A stretch of DNA of 64,000 nt from Hemileia vastatrix (lineage: Eukaryota; Basidiomycota; Pucciniomycetes; Pucciniales; Zaghouaniaceae), in assembly GCA_030280995.1 (NCBI GenBank), contig JASXTE010000019.1:7737501-7801500 (forward strand), written 5' to 3'. The notes under the pieces are model-generated. The model was given only the letters and a program-made list of their open reading frames with translations. It did not search any database and was not told where the DNA came from. The position numbers were made by a program, and so were the translations under genes. Positions 24,882-36,027 of the stretch are shown here, piece by piece (position 1 is the first letter of the stretch; the number at the start of each line of letters is the position of its first letter).

Positions 24882-24999
24882 TCCTGGAAAGCTTGCGGTT
24901 GTCTTGTTTCTCATTCTCCGCAAAAAGCATTGGTCAGCTGACCTAACCTCATGATGTAGGCGGGTGTAGGAATAGAAGACCACCGCAAACTTTAGAGGA
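24882..24999. mobile_element. Foldback (MITE-like) element, copy 2
   Basis: The left arm, 24882-24905, contains AAAGCTTGCGGTTGTCTT. The right arm, 24976-24999 (AAGACCACCGCAAACTTTAG then AGGA), is its imperfect reverse complement. The arm is shared with the element at 19595-19717. It lies just downstream of the HIS4 stop codon at 25089. Confidence 0.5.
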
Positions 25000-25088
25000 A
25001 AAGTTGTATATATGTCTATTCGTTTATTAGCATAGCATATAAATTGATAAATAGACATAGCTTTTAATTCTTTACTTGATTCATAACA

Positions 25089-26523
25089 TCACAACCTAAC
25101 CTTAACAGCCCTAGCGTGCCCATCCAATCCTTCCACTTCGGCCAATTTAATGACAGTTTCTCCTATTCCTTTTAACCCATTTTCCGTCAACTCTTGACAA
25201 GTGATATATTTCATAAACCCCAACGTCGAAACACCAGAATATTGTTTCGCAAATTGCATGGTAGGTAAAGAGCTATTCATCATTATTTTTTATCAAGTCA
25301 TGGTTATGGTTAGTGAGATATATATATATCAAATAAGCAGAATCGTGGGACAACTGACTGATTTGTACCAGAAGCATAATCTCCACAACTTTCAGGCGAA
25401 TATGGACCAACGAAAACACTTCCAGCATTCCTCACTTTGTTCACTTGCTCTTGAGCGTTTTTCAAATGTAAAATCAAATGTTCGGGAGCATATTCATTAC
25501 TCATCTTAAACGCCTCATCCACATCATCCACTTGAATGATCAAACTTTTAGCAATGGATTGTTTGATGATGTTTAATCTAGATAATTGCCTAGCTTGATG
25601 ATCGATTTCGATTTGAATGGAATCTAATAGTGGTTTTGAAAGCTGAATAGCTATCAAGACGACTTGGGAATCAGGACCATGTTCCGCTTGAGAAAGAAGA
25701 TCAGCAGCGACATAAACAGGATTACAATTATCATCAGCGATGACCAAGACTTCCGAGGGACCTGCAGGCATGTCGATTGCAACGCCAGCTTGAAGATCCG
25801 AAGCCACCATCATTTTAGCGGTGGTGACAAATTGATTTCCAGGACCAAAGATTTTGTCGACTTTCTGGACGGATGTAGTACCATAAGCCATGGCAGCAAT
25901 CGCATGAGCGCCCCCGGCTTTAATGATTTGAGAGACATTGGTTTTAGAAGCAATGTAGAGGATTTCAGGAGATATTGAACCATCCGGTCTAGGAGGAGTA
26001 GCAATGGAAACATGAGGACAACCCGCTACTTGAGCAGGAATACATAACATCAAAGCCGTTGACGGTAAGACGGCAGTCCCACCAGGTACATAGAGACCAA
26101 CACGATCGATGGGTGTAACCAATCTAGAACACACGACTCCGGGCATCGTTTCGACCACTAGAGGATCTTTCTCTTTTTCAAGTTGACGACTGTGAAACAG
26201 CAAGATATTATCATAAGCCATATCGATGGCCAGTTTGACTTGAGGATCGATTTGCATCCAAGAAGATGGAAAGGGAGGGGTGAGGACCAGATCAAAGTCG
26301 CCTCCAGCTGCTGCGGAGCAATTGTCAAACTTTTGGATGCACGAAAGGAGTCCATCATCATCTTGAGATTTGACTTGATTGACGATCGGAGTGACGATTG
26401 ACATGATGGCACTGGAGTCGATGTGAGGGCGTTTGAGTAACTTGGCACGTTCTTGTGGAGTCATCGTAATGGTGGAAGTAGAAGAAAAGTCAACCATTTG
26501 ACATTTAATGGGAGTATCATCAC

Positions 26524-26556
<33 letters not shown>

Positions 26557-26675
26557 GATTATTATTATTATTATGATTATTATTATTATGATTATGATTA
26601 TGATTATTATCATTATTATTATTATTATTATTGTTATGATTGTTATTATTGTTATGATTGTTATTATTATTATGA

Positions 26676-26715
<40 letters not shown>

Positions 26716-27985
26716 GGCCAGATGTTTTTCCTGATTGAGGAAGAGGTGATGACAAAGATGAGGGTTGAGTAGGATTAATTTTAGAAAGCCATTTAGGTTT
26801 ACCGTCACCAGGTCTTCTAGAGATTTTTAAAGCCCTGATATCTAGAACAGATTCGACATCTTCCAAACTGACGCCTTTTGACAAGCAACGGACCATGGCA
26901 AAGTAGAGCAAATCGGCCATTTCAGCGGCAATATCATTTTTCGATTCAGCTTGACAGAGTTCTTCGGCCTCTTCCATGATTTTAGCTTTCAAGAGATCAT
27001 CATGATCCAAGAGACGCTTAGTGTAGCTACCCTGAGGGCTGGAAGTGAGACGCTGGGAGATGATTTGTTCGAGGGCGAGCAAGCCACCGATAGGACCAAA
27101 GCAACTTAGATCGCCGGTATGACAAAAGCCGGAAGAATGTTTTTGACGGACTTGAAATTCGATAGCATCTCGATCACAATCGAGACGGATGTGGACGACT
27201 TGCTGAGTGGCGCCACTGGTAGCGCCTTTGCGCCAAAGTTCGTTGCGTGAGCGACTAAAGTAGGTAGCCTGACCGGACAAGATGGAGTGTTCGATGGACT
27301 GGTGAGAAGAGTAGACCTGTCCGATGAGAGAAGCGCGAGGGGAGATATGAGTGACGATGGTAGGAAGCAAGCCATCGGGACGATCCGATTTGATGGAGGC
27401 GAGAAAGAACTGAGTGAGGAGAAGAGGATGTTGAGAGAAGAGATCGAAAGGGATGATTGGGATGAGGGAGAGATGGTGAGGGGAGTTTTTGGAGGAGGGG
27501 TTGTGGATGACGGCCAAGATATCTTGAGGAGGGAAGTCGGAAGCAAAAAGGAGATAAGCGGTATGACAGAAGTGGATGTGAGCAAGGGCCAGTTTGATGG
27601 CATTGAGATGAGGAGGATCCTTGACGAGGAAGCAGAGAGAGCGAGTACCATTGATGGCATGGAGATTGACAGAAGAAGGGAGATAGTGGATGAGTCTGTG
27701 GGGAGGGAAGATGGGATCCGCCAGGAGGAGATGGACATGGGGGGAGATGAACATTTGTGCGGCATGGTTGAGGGCATGAGAGGCTTGCAAGAGTTCAAGT
27801 TCGTCGTTGGGATGGAGCAGATTGTCAGACAGGACGAGCGAATGATCCAAGAGAGTGATCAGAGAGGGAGGCACGACGACGGGAGAGATGCGCTGGACAG
27901 CCAGAAGGGTGTGGTGCTGCTCGGCAGAAGAAGGCGGATGAGGGACCCAAGTGAAGAAGGGAGCATTCTCGAGAAACGGCGCCAT
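25089..27985 (-). CDS. HIS4: Trifunctional histidine biosynthesis enzyme (HisI-HisE-HisD fusion)
   Basis: Catalyses steps 2, 3, 9 and 10 of histidine biosynthesis: phosphoribosyl-ATP pyrophosphohydrolase, phosphoribosyl-AMP cyclohydrolase and histidinol dehydrogenase. Exon 1 is 27985-25359 and exon 2 is 25272-25089 (donor GTCAGT, acceptor AATAG, phase 2, rebuilding TNHSLPT), giving 936 aa. PRA-CH motifs (RLDCDRDAIEF, FCHTGDLSCF) lie near residue 265. The PRA-PH motif (KIMEEAEELCQAE, EMADLLYF) lies near 335. An Asn/His-rich linker spans about 423-487. The dehydrogenase runs from about 492 with GLYVPGGTAV, FGPGNQFVTTAK, AGPSEVLVIAD, LSQAEHGPDSQ and YAPEHLILH. The start is MAPFLENAPF at 27985. 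An in-frame ATG at 28147 would add 54 Asn-rich residues and overlap the divergent RPC40 start, so I reject it. Confidence 0.95.
26524..26716. repeat. ATT/GTT trinucleotide repeat coding for the HIS4 Asn/His linker
   Basis: Interrupted (ATT)n with ATG interruptions on the plus strand. Read on the minus strand it gives about 64 residues of Asn runs separated by single His and one Asp. It falls exactly between the PRA-PH and histidinol dehydrogenase domains and keeps the reading frame. Confidence 0.95.
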
Positions 27986-28050
27986 GGTCAAAGCAAGGAC
28001 ACGGATGAGAAGGGGAAGGGTGTTGTTGTTGGTATTGGTGTTGGTATTGG

Positions 28051-28081
<31 letters not shown>

Positions 28082-28120
28082 ATTACTTATTACTATGGAT
28101 GGCTCGCTCTCCACTTTCCC
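27986..28120. promoter_or_regulatory. Shared divergent promoter of HIS4 and RPC40
   Basis: Only 135 bp separate the two start codons (HIS4 ATG at 27985 on minus, RPC40 ATG at 28121 on plus). Most of this is a GTT/GGT trinucleotide repeat (about 28019-28080). On the minus strand it would read as Asn/Thr codons, so a naive HIS4 model runs into it. I cannot assign a TATA box or factor site. Confidence 0.6.
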
Positions 28121-28990
28121 ATGGCTGACCATGGACTGCTCCCCCACGCCCTCAACCCAGATGTCTTCACCTCACGCCAGCACATTCGTCTATCAAATGA
28201 GAAAGTCTTTGATGTATGTTTATTAGATTAGATTAGATTAGATTATATTCTATTCTATTACATTACATTACATTATATAGTTATTCTATCACATTACATT
28301 ATATAGTTATTCTTTGTTGCTCACTCTTCCTTCTTCTAGGTCGCTTCTACTCTCTTTCCTGGTCACTGGCCTCATGAAGACCATGCTTGGAACTTGCTTT
28401 CTTTCAAACAGGTCATCATCTCTTCCATCTCTCTCTCTCTATATATTTTTCTTACTGCCCTCACTCACTCTCTCTCATCCCCAAAAGAATCTTCGTCTCC
28501 ACATCAACACCATCTCCTCTAACGCCGTACAATTCGATCTCGTCGGCGTCGATGCTAGTATTGCCAATGCTTTCAGAAGACTCATGATTGCCGAAGTTAG
28601 CCCTCTTTCGCTTTCTTTCTTCAATCCAATCTATATCTACTCTTCCCCCTCTCTCAGGTCCCCACCGTCGCTATCGAAAATGTCTATGTCTGGAATAACA
28701 CTTCCATCATTCACGACGAAGTCCTTGCTCATCGTCTAGGCCTCGTCCCCATCAAAGTCGACCCTCGTTCAATCGAAGACAGAGCTGGTCAGTTCACTCT
28801 ATCCTTTCCCCTTTCTCAGCCTCTTCCTCTCCTTCACCGCTCATCCTTCCTTGCTTTCCGAACAAAGCTAATGATGCCACCGATCTAAACACTCTTGTCT
28901 TCAAGCTTGTCGCTCGTTGCACACGTAAACCCAACGTCCCTAGATCCGAAACAGATCCCCTTAAATTATATGACAATGCACATGGTCAAA

Positions 28991-29030
<40 letters not shown>

Positions 29031-29605
29031 TCTCATCGCCATCATCATATCTCTCATCAAAACAGTCACGTCTGGTATGCTCACTTGGGAACCCAAGGGC
29101 GACCAAGCTGCCCTGTTTACTGCTGCCCCTCCCACTCCAGTCCAAGACGATATCTTACTCGCTAAAATGAGACCTGGTCAAGAACTCGCCATGGAAGTTC
29201 ATTGCGTCAAAGGCATCGGTAAAGATCACGCCAAATTCTCCCCCGTCGGTCAGTCATATCCCACTCGCATCATTTCATTTCTTTTCTTGTCTTTCTTCAC
29301 TCTTCTCATTGATTTATTATTTCCTCCTCTCCTTTAGCTACTGCATCTTATCGCTTACTACCCCACATCGTCATCCATTCTCCTATTCCATCTGATCAAT
29401 GTGACAAATTTGCTGCTTGTTTTGCTAAAGGTGTGATTGATGTTCAAATTAACCCTAAAACGGGTGAAAAAATGTGTGTGGTCAAGGATCCTAGGAAAGA
29501 TACAGTCAGTCGTGAAGTCTTGAGGCATCCAGAATTCGAAGGCAAAGTTAGTTTAGGAAGGGTCAGGGATCATTATATATGTCAGTCACAGTTTAGATTC
29601 TTTCT

Positions 29606-29655
<50 letters not shown>

Positions 29656-29825
29656 TAAAGTAACCTCCTTTGTCTTCATGTTTCTCTCATCCAGTTAAAG
29701 TTGAATCAATTGGAATTTATAAACCTGAAGAAATCTTTTATGAAGCTGGCCAAGTGTTGTTAAGCAAGATTCAAACTGTTCGAGCGGCTCTTCGGAATCT
29801 GGTCGAACCTAAGAAAGATCGTTGA
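28121..29825 (+). CDS. RPC40: RNA polymerases I and III subunit AC40 (RPAC1)
   Basis: Alpha-like assembly subunit shared by RNA polymerases I and III, nuclear, partner of AC19. Eight exons: 28121-28213, 28340-28411, 28488-28595, 28658-28787, 28868-28984, 29066-29248, 29338-29580 and 29695-29825, all in phase, 358 aa (yeast Rpc40 is 335). Family signatures are [32 protein letters not shown] (RpoA/Rpb3 dimerisation region), [27 protein letters not shown] and the C-terminal [15 protein letters not shown]. No zinc-binding or catalytic residues are expected. Several donors are GTCAGT or GTCAAA rather than GTAAGT. Intron 5 carries a (CT)n run (about 28997-29022) and intron 7 a 45-bp T-run (29608-29652). 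It is divergent from HIS4 with a 135-bp shared promoter. The start is chosen as the first ATG in frame with the conserved N-terminus. Confidence 0.95.
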
Positions 29826-31043
29826 AAGTCTGAAATGTAATGGTTAAACTTAATGCTTGAGATTTGTATAAAATATGCTTGGATGCTATATATATATATT
29901 ATAAAATAATATGTTAGAGCAATGATTGGGTTTCCACTTTTTTTTTTTTTTTTTTTTTTTTTTTCTCAAGGAAGGGGAACAGTGATTGTTCATTACTAAA
30001 AGTAATAAATTTTTTATTTTAGGAAGTCTGCTACATATCAATAGCTGTGAGGATTTCCTATTCTTTTTTTTTTTTCTTTTGTAGTGAGATTGATAATAAA
30101 AATAATAATACTAGAGATGAGATGGTAACTGAGAGACTGGGATATTGAGATATTGTGAGATAACACTGAGAGATAAAAAAAATAAAAATAAAAAAACTGT
30201 GAAGGCTTCACCAGGAGATGAATGTTAATAAGGGGTGGGAAGACAGTTTTAATTGGGGGTCTCAAACCTTGCAAAATATGCCACAAAAAAGGTACCAAAC
30301 CCACCATCAAAAAAATGAAACACATCTGCCCCAAACAGGTATCTTTCAACAGGGTCTTTGTCCCCCCACAAAATGTCTTCTATTGGGTCAAACAAGTCAT
30401 CAAAACAGTTCCCTTCTTCATCATGATTAGTCAACACTACTAGGTACAGAGATGCCAAACACTAGGTACAGACATGCCATCACCTAGATTTTTTTTTTTT
30501 TTTTTGATTGATTGATTGATTGATTGATAGAAGGATAGAAAGATAGATAGATAGATTGATAGTTTTTATTTGATTTTTGGTTCAGGTTGATCAAGATTTT
30601 GGTATTAAAGTGGAGAATGGTTTTTTTTTTATATGATTGAGTTTCATTGGGTATATCTTAACTTTGCTTTATCTCTCATTTGTATCATCTTTATTGTTGG
30701 TTCTGATATTTCTCACTCCTCATGTCACATCATGTGCAATACTTGATAAAAAAAAAATAGTTCACTACATCCATCATCTACAGCACATTTGTCTCATTTA
30801 AATTAATATGTGAAGAGATGAAGTATCATTCACTTAGCAACTGTGTTTCTTTTTGTGTTCTTAATCCAGAATTATTATTATTATTATTATTATTATTATT
30901 GTTATTATTATTATTATTATTATTTTCTTATTTGAATGTGATTGGTTTAAATGATAAATCTAAATGAGTTGTTTGATTTTAATGACAAGCTTATGATTTT
31001 TTTTTCAAGTTTAGTGAATCAATGTAGTAGTAAGTAGTGTTAT
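29826..31043. other. Intergenic region with simple repeats
   Basis: No gene was seen. It contains T-runs at 29938-29964 and 30065-30074, a GATT/GATA tetranucleotide repeat at about 30505-30560, and an interrupted (ATT)n at about 30873-30923. A short direct repeat (CACTAGGTACAGA.ATGCCA) occurs around 30437-30480. This marks the change from the genic left part to the repeat-dominated right part. Confidence 0.5.
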
Positions 31044-31741
31044 GGTCAGGCTAAGTTCAAGTAAAGAGATGTGAATAGCTTGATTTAGAAAGTTGTTTAG
31101 AAGATTTTAATGGTCTTATATGAATACTGTAGTACAAATTCAATAAGAATTAAAATACAACTCAATATAAGGGTCTCAGTCATTTTAATCTCACTAATTA
31201 TAAATAGGTTACAATCTTATAGTTGGTAGAAAAAATAGATGTAATAAATTCAGATACTATTCAAAAGACTTTAGAAGTACTATTGATATGTATTGTCATT
31301 GTAAGGGTTATTTATATATTTTAATTGTAATGATAAAGAATGTAGAAAATAAGACCAAACCCCCCCCCCCCTCCTTTTATGCCCAACAATCCTCCAATGT
31401 ATCCCCCTGATTTGCCAGTCTTAAACATGGCCAATGACACCTCATTCTAGCTAATATACTTGTCCATCAACATAAGGCATGAATAATAACACAATTAGAA
31501 TGATATCACCTGCCAAAATCCTGGTGTAATAGGGATAATTGACATATTCCAACTTAATATTAAGTACATAAGATTAATAAAAGGTGGATATATGTGTGTT
31601 TTTAAGGTATTGTATTTTATCATATATTTCACTTATGTATACAACTTGTGTACCTTTATTTATTGCTCCCATGTATACTACATGTGTTTAACATAATTTA
31701 TAAGTACTTTTCGCTCAGTCCTGGAAATATCCAGGCTGACA
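31044..31741 (-). mobile_element. Solo LTR, family 1, copy A (internally deleted)
   Basis: On the plus strand it ends in CAGGCTGACA and begins GGTCAGGCTAAG, the expected initial T of TGTCAGG being changed. It is flanked by GTTAT on both sides (31039-31043 and 31742-31746), a 5-bp duplication typical of LTR retrotransposons. Compared with copy B (59384-60885) it lacks about 0.8 kb from the middle. Sense is taken as minus because that end starts TGTCAGCC, like the other LTR families here. Its right duplication lies only 12 bp from the target duplication of the copia element. Confidence 0.75.
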
Positions 31742-31763
31742 GTTATGGTTGATGTGATATTCT

Positions 31764-31895
31764 TATGGTAGCAGTATCAGTGTCTTTGTTCAGAGTGAAC
31801 TGGAGTTAACATGTCTGCTGTACCATAGGTTTATATATGTTAGGGTTTTTTTTATATAAGATCTAATCACTAAGTACTATTCATTATGTATATCA
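31764..31895 (-). repeat. Copia 3' LTR (132 bp)
   Basis: Direct partner of 35345-35476. Read on minus it starts TGATATACATAATG and ends TACCATA. It is preceded on minus by the G-rich polypurine tract at about 31897-31912. Confidence 0.85.
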
Positions 31896-32025
31896 GACCC
31901 CCCCCCCTCTCTTAGTGATTTTCCCATAACCCTCATACCATAAAATGAAAAGAGTAAAGAAAGAATGAAACTGTAAATAAAATTAAATAAATAAAAATAA
32001 TACTAAGAAAAAATAAATAAATAAA

Positions 32026-33403
32026 TTAGAAAGCCCCCAATAACAATCTTTTATCTCTCCAAACATTTGACCTTAAAATTTTTGTTAGCATGTCTGCAAT
32101 TTGATTTAAGCTGGAAACCCAATGAATTTTAATTTCTTGTCTATGTATCTGTTTATTGATAAAATAGAAATCTATGTCCACATGTCTTGAGCATTGATCA
32201 GATGAGTTGTCTGTTACCGCTACAATAGCTACCTTGTTGTTGCAGAAAAGATGAGTAGGACAAGTACATAGATTGAGTCTCTGTAGGAGATGATACATCT
32301 ACAAGGCTTGGCATGTGGCATTGGACATGGCCATTAGCTCCAACTGGAGTGATGCCATAGCTTCCTGCAACTTTCTTTTTAATTTCCAAAGAATAAGGCA
32401 ATTATTGAACAGTAGGATGTGGCCACCAGTTGCTTTTGCGAATTTGCCAACCCAGGTAGCATCACAATAAATGCTGGTTTTAGGGGGTGAATAAGTGAAA
32501 TTTTAAATCCTTAGTAAGTTTTAGGCATCTTAGCATATGTTTTAGTGCATCCTATTCAACTTTACCTGGGCTTGAAGCATAACATGACAGGAAGTTGACT
32601 GGGAAGGCTAAATCAGGTTGTGATCCTGCAACTAAGTAAGACAGAGAGACAATGATTGACAGGTATTTAGTTGGATTTAAAGCTAGGTCAGATGTTTATT
32701 TTATTTTTTTTTTTGATGTTAAGTTAAGGTTAGGAGGAAGTGGTGAGTGAGAAGTGAGAATGGTGGGATTATGTTTGTTAAGTTTTTTTTTTTTTTTTTT
32801 TGGTGAATTGTGAAACCTTGCAGACATCTTTAAATAGAAAAGCCTACAATAGAAGACAGGTTGTTATTCTATTTGAAGTTCAAGTATCTGTTCATGTTAA
32901 ATTTTAACTCCTGTAAGACTTCATTGTTACTAACAATGACAACTCCATCATCCACATGAATCCACAGCACACCCTTACCATTTTTGTTAGCCAATACATA
33001 AACACTAGCATCATGATTTCTCTCTGTGTACCCTAATTTTGAGAGAATACCTTCCAGACGTTTCCACCAACAATGTGCCACTTGTTTGGTTCCATACAGA
33101 GCCTTCTTTAACTTACATACAAAGTTTTTTTTCAGGAACATCTAGGCCTTCAGGGAGCTTGATGTCAATTTCCTTATCAATGGTACTGTGTAAGTATGCA
33201 GCAGTGACATCAAAAGATTTAATCAGCCAACTGAATGTGGCTGCTAAAGCTAGCATGATGCATAAGGAGGAAAAGATTTCAGTCATAGAAAATGTCTCAT
33301 TGAAATCAATTTCAGGCATTTGTTTGAATCCTTGAGCAACATATCTGGATTTATGCTTAGTTACTTTACCTAATTCATTTCTTTTTAAAGAAAAAAACCC
33401 CAT
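32026..33403 (-). pseudogene. Copia reverse transcriptase and RNase H remnants
   Basis: Three minus-strand frames. 33403-33113 gives the RT palm and fingers (KHKSRYVAQGFKQ, FSMTEIFSSL, IKSFDVTAAYLH). 33141-32869 continues with CKLKKALYGTKQ and the active-site region LWIHVDDG, where copia normally has YVDD. 32298-32026 gives RNase H (SRHVDIDFYFI, QIADMLTKIL). Frame changes and missing sequence between pieces make it inactive. Confidence 0.85.
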
Positions 33404-33498
33404 CTTGAACCAGTAACAGTTTTTCCTGGAGGGAGGGGTACAATATCCTACACATCCATGTTAGACATATTTTCCAATTCTGGTATGCAGGCAAATTT

Positions 33499-33743
33499 CT
33501 ATTGATCAGCGTCTGGACAAGCTAAGGCTTGTTTATACATACAGGGTAAGCTTTTGGATAGATCAAGGGTGTTGTAGTTAATATACTCTACCAAATAGTC
33601 CTGTGTTGAAATAGTACTTTCAGCTGTGAAATCTCCAAAATGCAGTGAATTAAAAAATAAAAAACAATTATCCCTTTGATTAAGCATTTTTTAGTGGAAA
33701 TTGTTTTATGAGACAAGGGTCAGCAACAACATTCACCATCTAG

Positions 33744-33776
<33 letters not shown>

Positions 33777-35110
33777 CCATTTCAGACTGCACAAAAGAGT
33801 TAGTGTCTAGGTGCCAGAAAACCCAACCTTTAACACCATCCAGAAAAACCAATCACCTTGTATCTCATTGCCCTAGGTGCCATTGCTGTTTGTTTTTAAG
33901 TAGGGATGTGTACATATGCTTATTGGCCAAGCACTTTTATTGGGGACAGATCTGCTTTTTTACCTGTGACTAGCTGATAGGGTTCACAATCTGTAATCTG
34001 CACATTTGGTAAGTGGTTGTGGACCTACAATACCCAACAATATATCATTGGCCAGAAAGTTGGTGGTAGATCTGAGGCAAGGAGAATTGTGCAGGAAATC
34101 TCCCCAATTGTTTCATTGAACCTTTTGGCCATCCCATTTTGCTCACATAGAATTCTCATGAAGTATACCCTTTGCTGATAGAAATTCAGAAAAACATTTA
34201 TTCATCTACTTTTTACCATTATCAGTCCTCAAAATTGTCATTTTTTGATTAGTTAAATCTTCAAGATGATTTTTGAAATTTATGAATGCTTCAAAAACAT
34301 TGGATTTTATTTTTAGAATGAAGAATTTGCCATAGGTTGTGTATGATTCCCAAAAAAGTAGCAACATAGACTTTACCTGTGTTTGTGACATCAATCATGG
34401 GCCTGACCAAATCTGATACTAAAAGGTCCATTAAAGGGTGATCTCTTTTTGTGGAAATACATGTGTTTTGGAATTTGCTTTTAGACACAGCACAGACATC
34501 ACAATGTAGTCTACAGTTTGGTAAAAACTCAGGGGCATTATTACAAAAACCAAATTTAGAGATTCATCTGAGTGTCCTCAAACTGGTATGTCCAAGTCAT
34601 CCATTCCAGTCCATTATAGAATTAGGTCTCACTTTTGGATATGGGATGTTTAATTTGGGGGAAGGCACATAAGGGGAAGGCATAGAAACCAATGACAAAT
34701 GATGAAAATAATCCATTTCAAAATGATTTATATCTTGCATACAAGGGTAAAGTAATGTAACATTCCACTTCCTCTCAGATGGAAAGATGTTAGCAGCAAA
34801 AAGTTCAGATTTATCTCTTGAAATAACATAATTATTTTGATTGTTCAAACTGAGTGATATTCCATTTTTAGAGTAGGTCAAAAGGTGAGATTAAAGTGGA
34901 TTTCATTTTGTCACAGAGGAAAATGGCTTTGACTTTAATCAATTTGTTGTTGAATCTTTTGATTATGATATTTCCATGGCCAGTGATAAATGCAGTAGAC
35001 AAATTAGTGGCTGTTTTGACAGGAATGGGTCTTTGTAATTTTTGAAAGTTAGACAATAGACATACATCACCCATGATATGGTGGGTTGCACCTGAATCAA
35101 AAAATTAATA
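33499..35110 (-). pseudogene. Copia protease and integrase remnants
   Basis: On the minus strand from about 35100: protease active site FDSGATHHIMGD, then KTATNLSTAFITGHGNIII. 34881-34500 holds the GAG-pre-integrase region (LGHTSLRTL) and an integrase zinc-finger half (CRLHCDVCAVSKSK). 34488-34206 holds integrase core pieces (DLLVSDLVRPM; LRTDNGKK containing a catalytic Asp). Multiple stops and frameshifts. Confidence 0.8.
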
Positions 35111-35344
35111 AATAATGTTTTCAACATTTGGATTGCTATTAAAAAGGGTTTGAGTTATTTAAGTGGACTGGCATGAATTAAATGCTGGTGAGGAGTTATA
35201 AGGGGATTATGAGTGTCAAGAATTAATTGAGGCACTGGTAGGAGGCACATTTATTGAGGGACAAACTTGGGGATCACCATTAATTCTGGGAAATTTACAA
35301 CAAATCAATTACTGCTAGTAATTAATAAGGGATAGCTTATAACC

Positions 35345-35476
35345 TATGGTAGAAGTATCAGTGTCTTCCTTCATAGTGAACCAGAGTTAACATGTCTGCT
35401 GTTCCATAGGTTTATATATGTTGGGGTAATTTAAAAAAGATCTAATCACTAAGTACTATCCATTATGTATATAACA
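35345..35476 (-). repeat. Copia 5' LTR (132 bp)
   Basis: On the minus strand it starts TGTTATATACATAATGG and ends TACCATA, immediately followed by the primer-binding-site-like GGTTATAAGC. The outer flank is the ATTCT duplication. Confidence 0.85.
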
Positions 35477-35481
35477 ATTCT

Positions 35482-36027
35482 AAATGTGGGTTATTGTGTG
35501 TCTGTGGGTTGTTAAAGGGTCTGTGATTAGTAACAGGTTGAAATGTTAAGGGATATGTGATAGGGTCATGATGTTTTTTAAAAAGATTGATGCAAGGGAG
35601 ATCTGTCTATATAAATGGAATTGGTTTTGATTCAACATTCTTTAGAATTAAATTATAATATCATTGTGATAGTAGTTAAATTTAAAGTAATATATCTTGG
35701 GCTATGATTGTTTCCCTTTTTTTTCTTAATCATCAATTTTGAATCCATTCAAACTTTTTAAATCATTTACCTTGATTATTAAGTTTCCAAACCCTTTTGT
35801 GTGAGATTTCTTAGAATGTTAGTATAAGCTTTAAATCTGTATAAATATTCCCCTTAAAGATATTTCAATGGAGGATATGTTCCTTTGACCTATCCTTTAA
35901 TCACTTCTTCAAGGTAGTTCTTCTGTGCCTTGAAGGTGTTTTAAACTTAATTTTCTAGTCTCACTTACTCAGGAATAACTTTGATCTTGTACATGAGTTG
36001 TCTGGTGACACTTCAGCTCTCAAGGTT
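35482..36027. other. Repeat-region spacer, no gene
   Basis: AT-rich sequence between the copia element and the next solo LTR. No coding region or recognisable repeat was found. It ends in the AGGTT target duplication at 36023-36027. Confidence 0.4.

Larger units (their letters stand above)
31764..35476 (-). mobile_element. Decayed Ty1/copia retrotransposon
   Basis: Minus-strand element with 132-bp direct LTRs at 35345-35476 (5') and 31764-31895 (3'). Both are visibly related but diverged, and the element is flanked by ATTCT (31759-31763 and 35477-35481). A primer-binding site like that of Drosophila copia (GGTTATAAGC) directly follows the 5' LTR, and a polypurine tract (AGAGAGGGGGGGGGGTC) directly precedes the 3' LTR. 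The order is protease, GAG-pre-integrase, integrase, reverse transcriptase, RNase H, as expected for copia. Frames are broken by stops and shifts throughout. Its 3.7 kb length is shorter than a typical 5-kb element, so gag and other parts are probably deleted. Confidence 0.9.

Noticed and set aside
26453..26808. Ile-rich frames over the ATT repeat on both strands
   Set aside because: Alternate-frame translations of the trinucleotide repeat that codes for the HIS4 linker.
27106..27798. 230-codon minus-strand frame inside HIS4
   Set aside because: Ser/Pro/Leu-rich shadow in another frame of the HIS4 coding exon.
27986..28147. HIS4 N-terminal extension from an ATG at 28147 (Asn/Thr-rich)
   Set aside because: It is encoded by the promoter microsatellite, overlaps the RPC40 first exon, and is absent from the family; MAPFLENAPF at 27985 is the conserved start.
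27287..28231. 314-codon plus-strand frame opposite HIS4
   Set aside because: It is an antisense shadow of HIS4. Only its last 31 codons (28121-28213) are real, as RPC40 exon 1.
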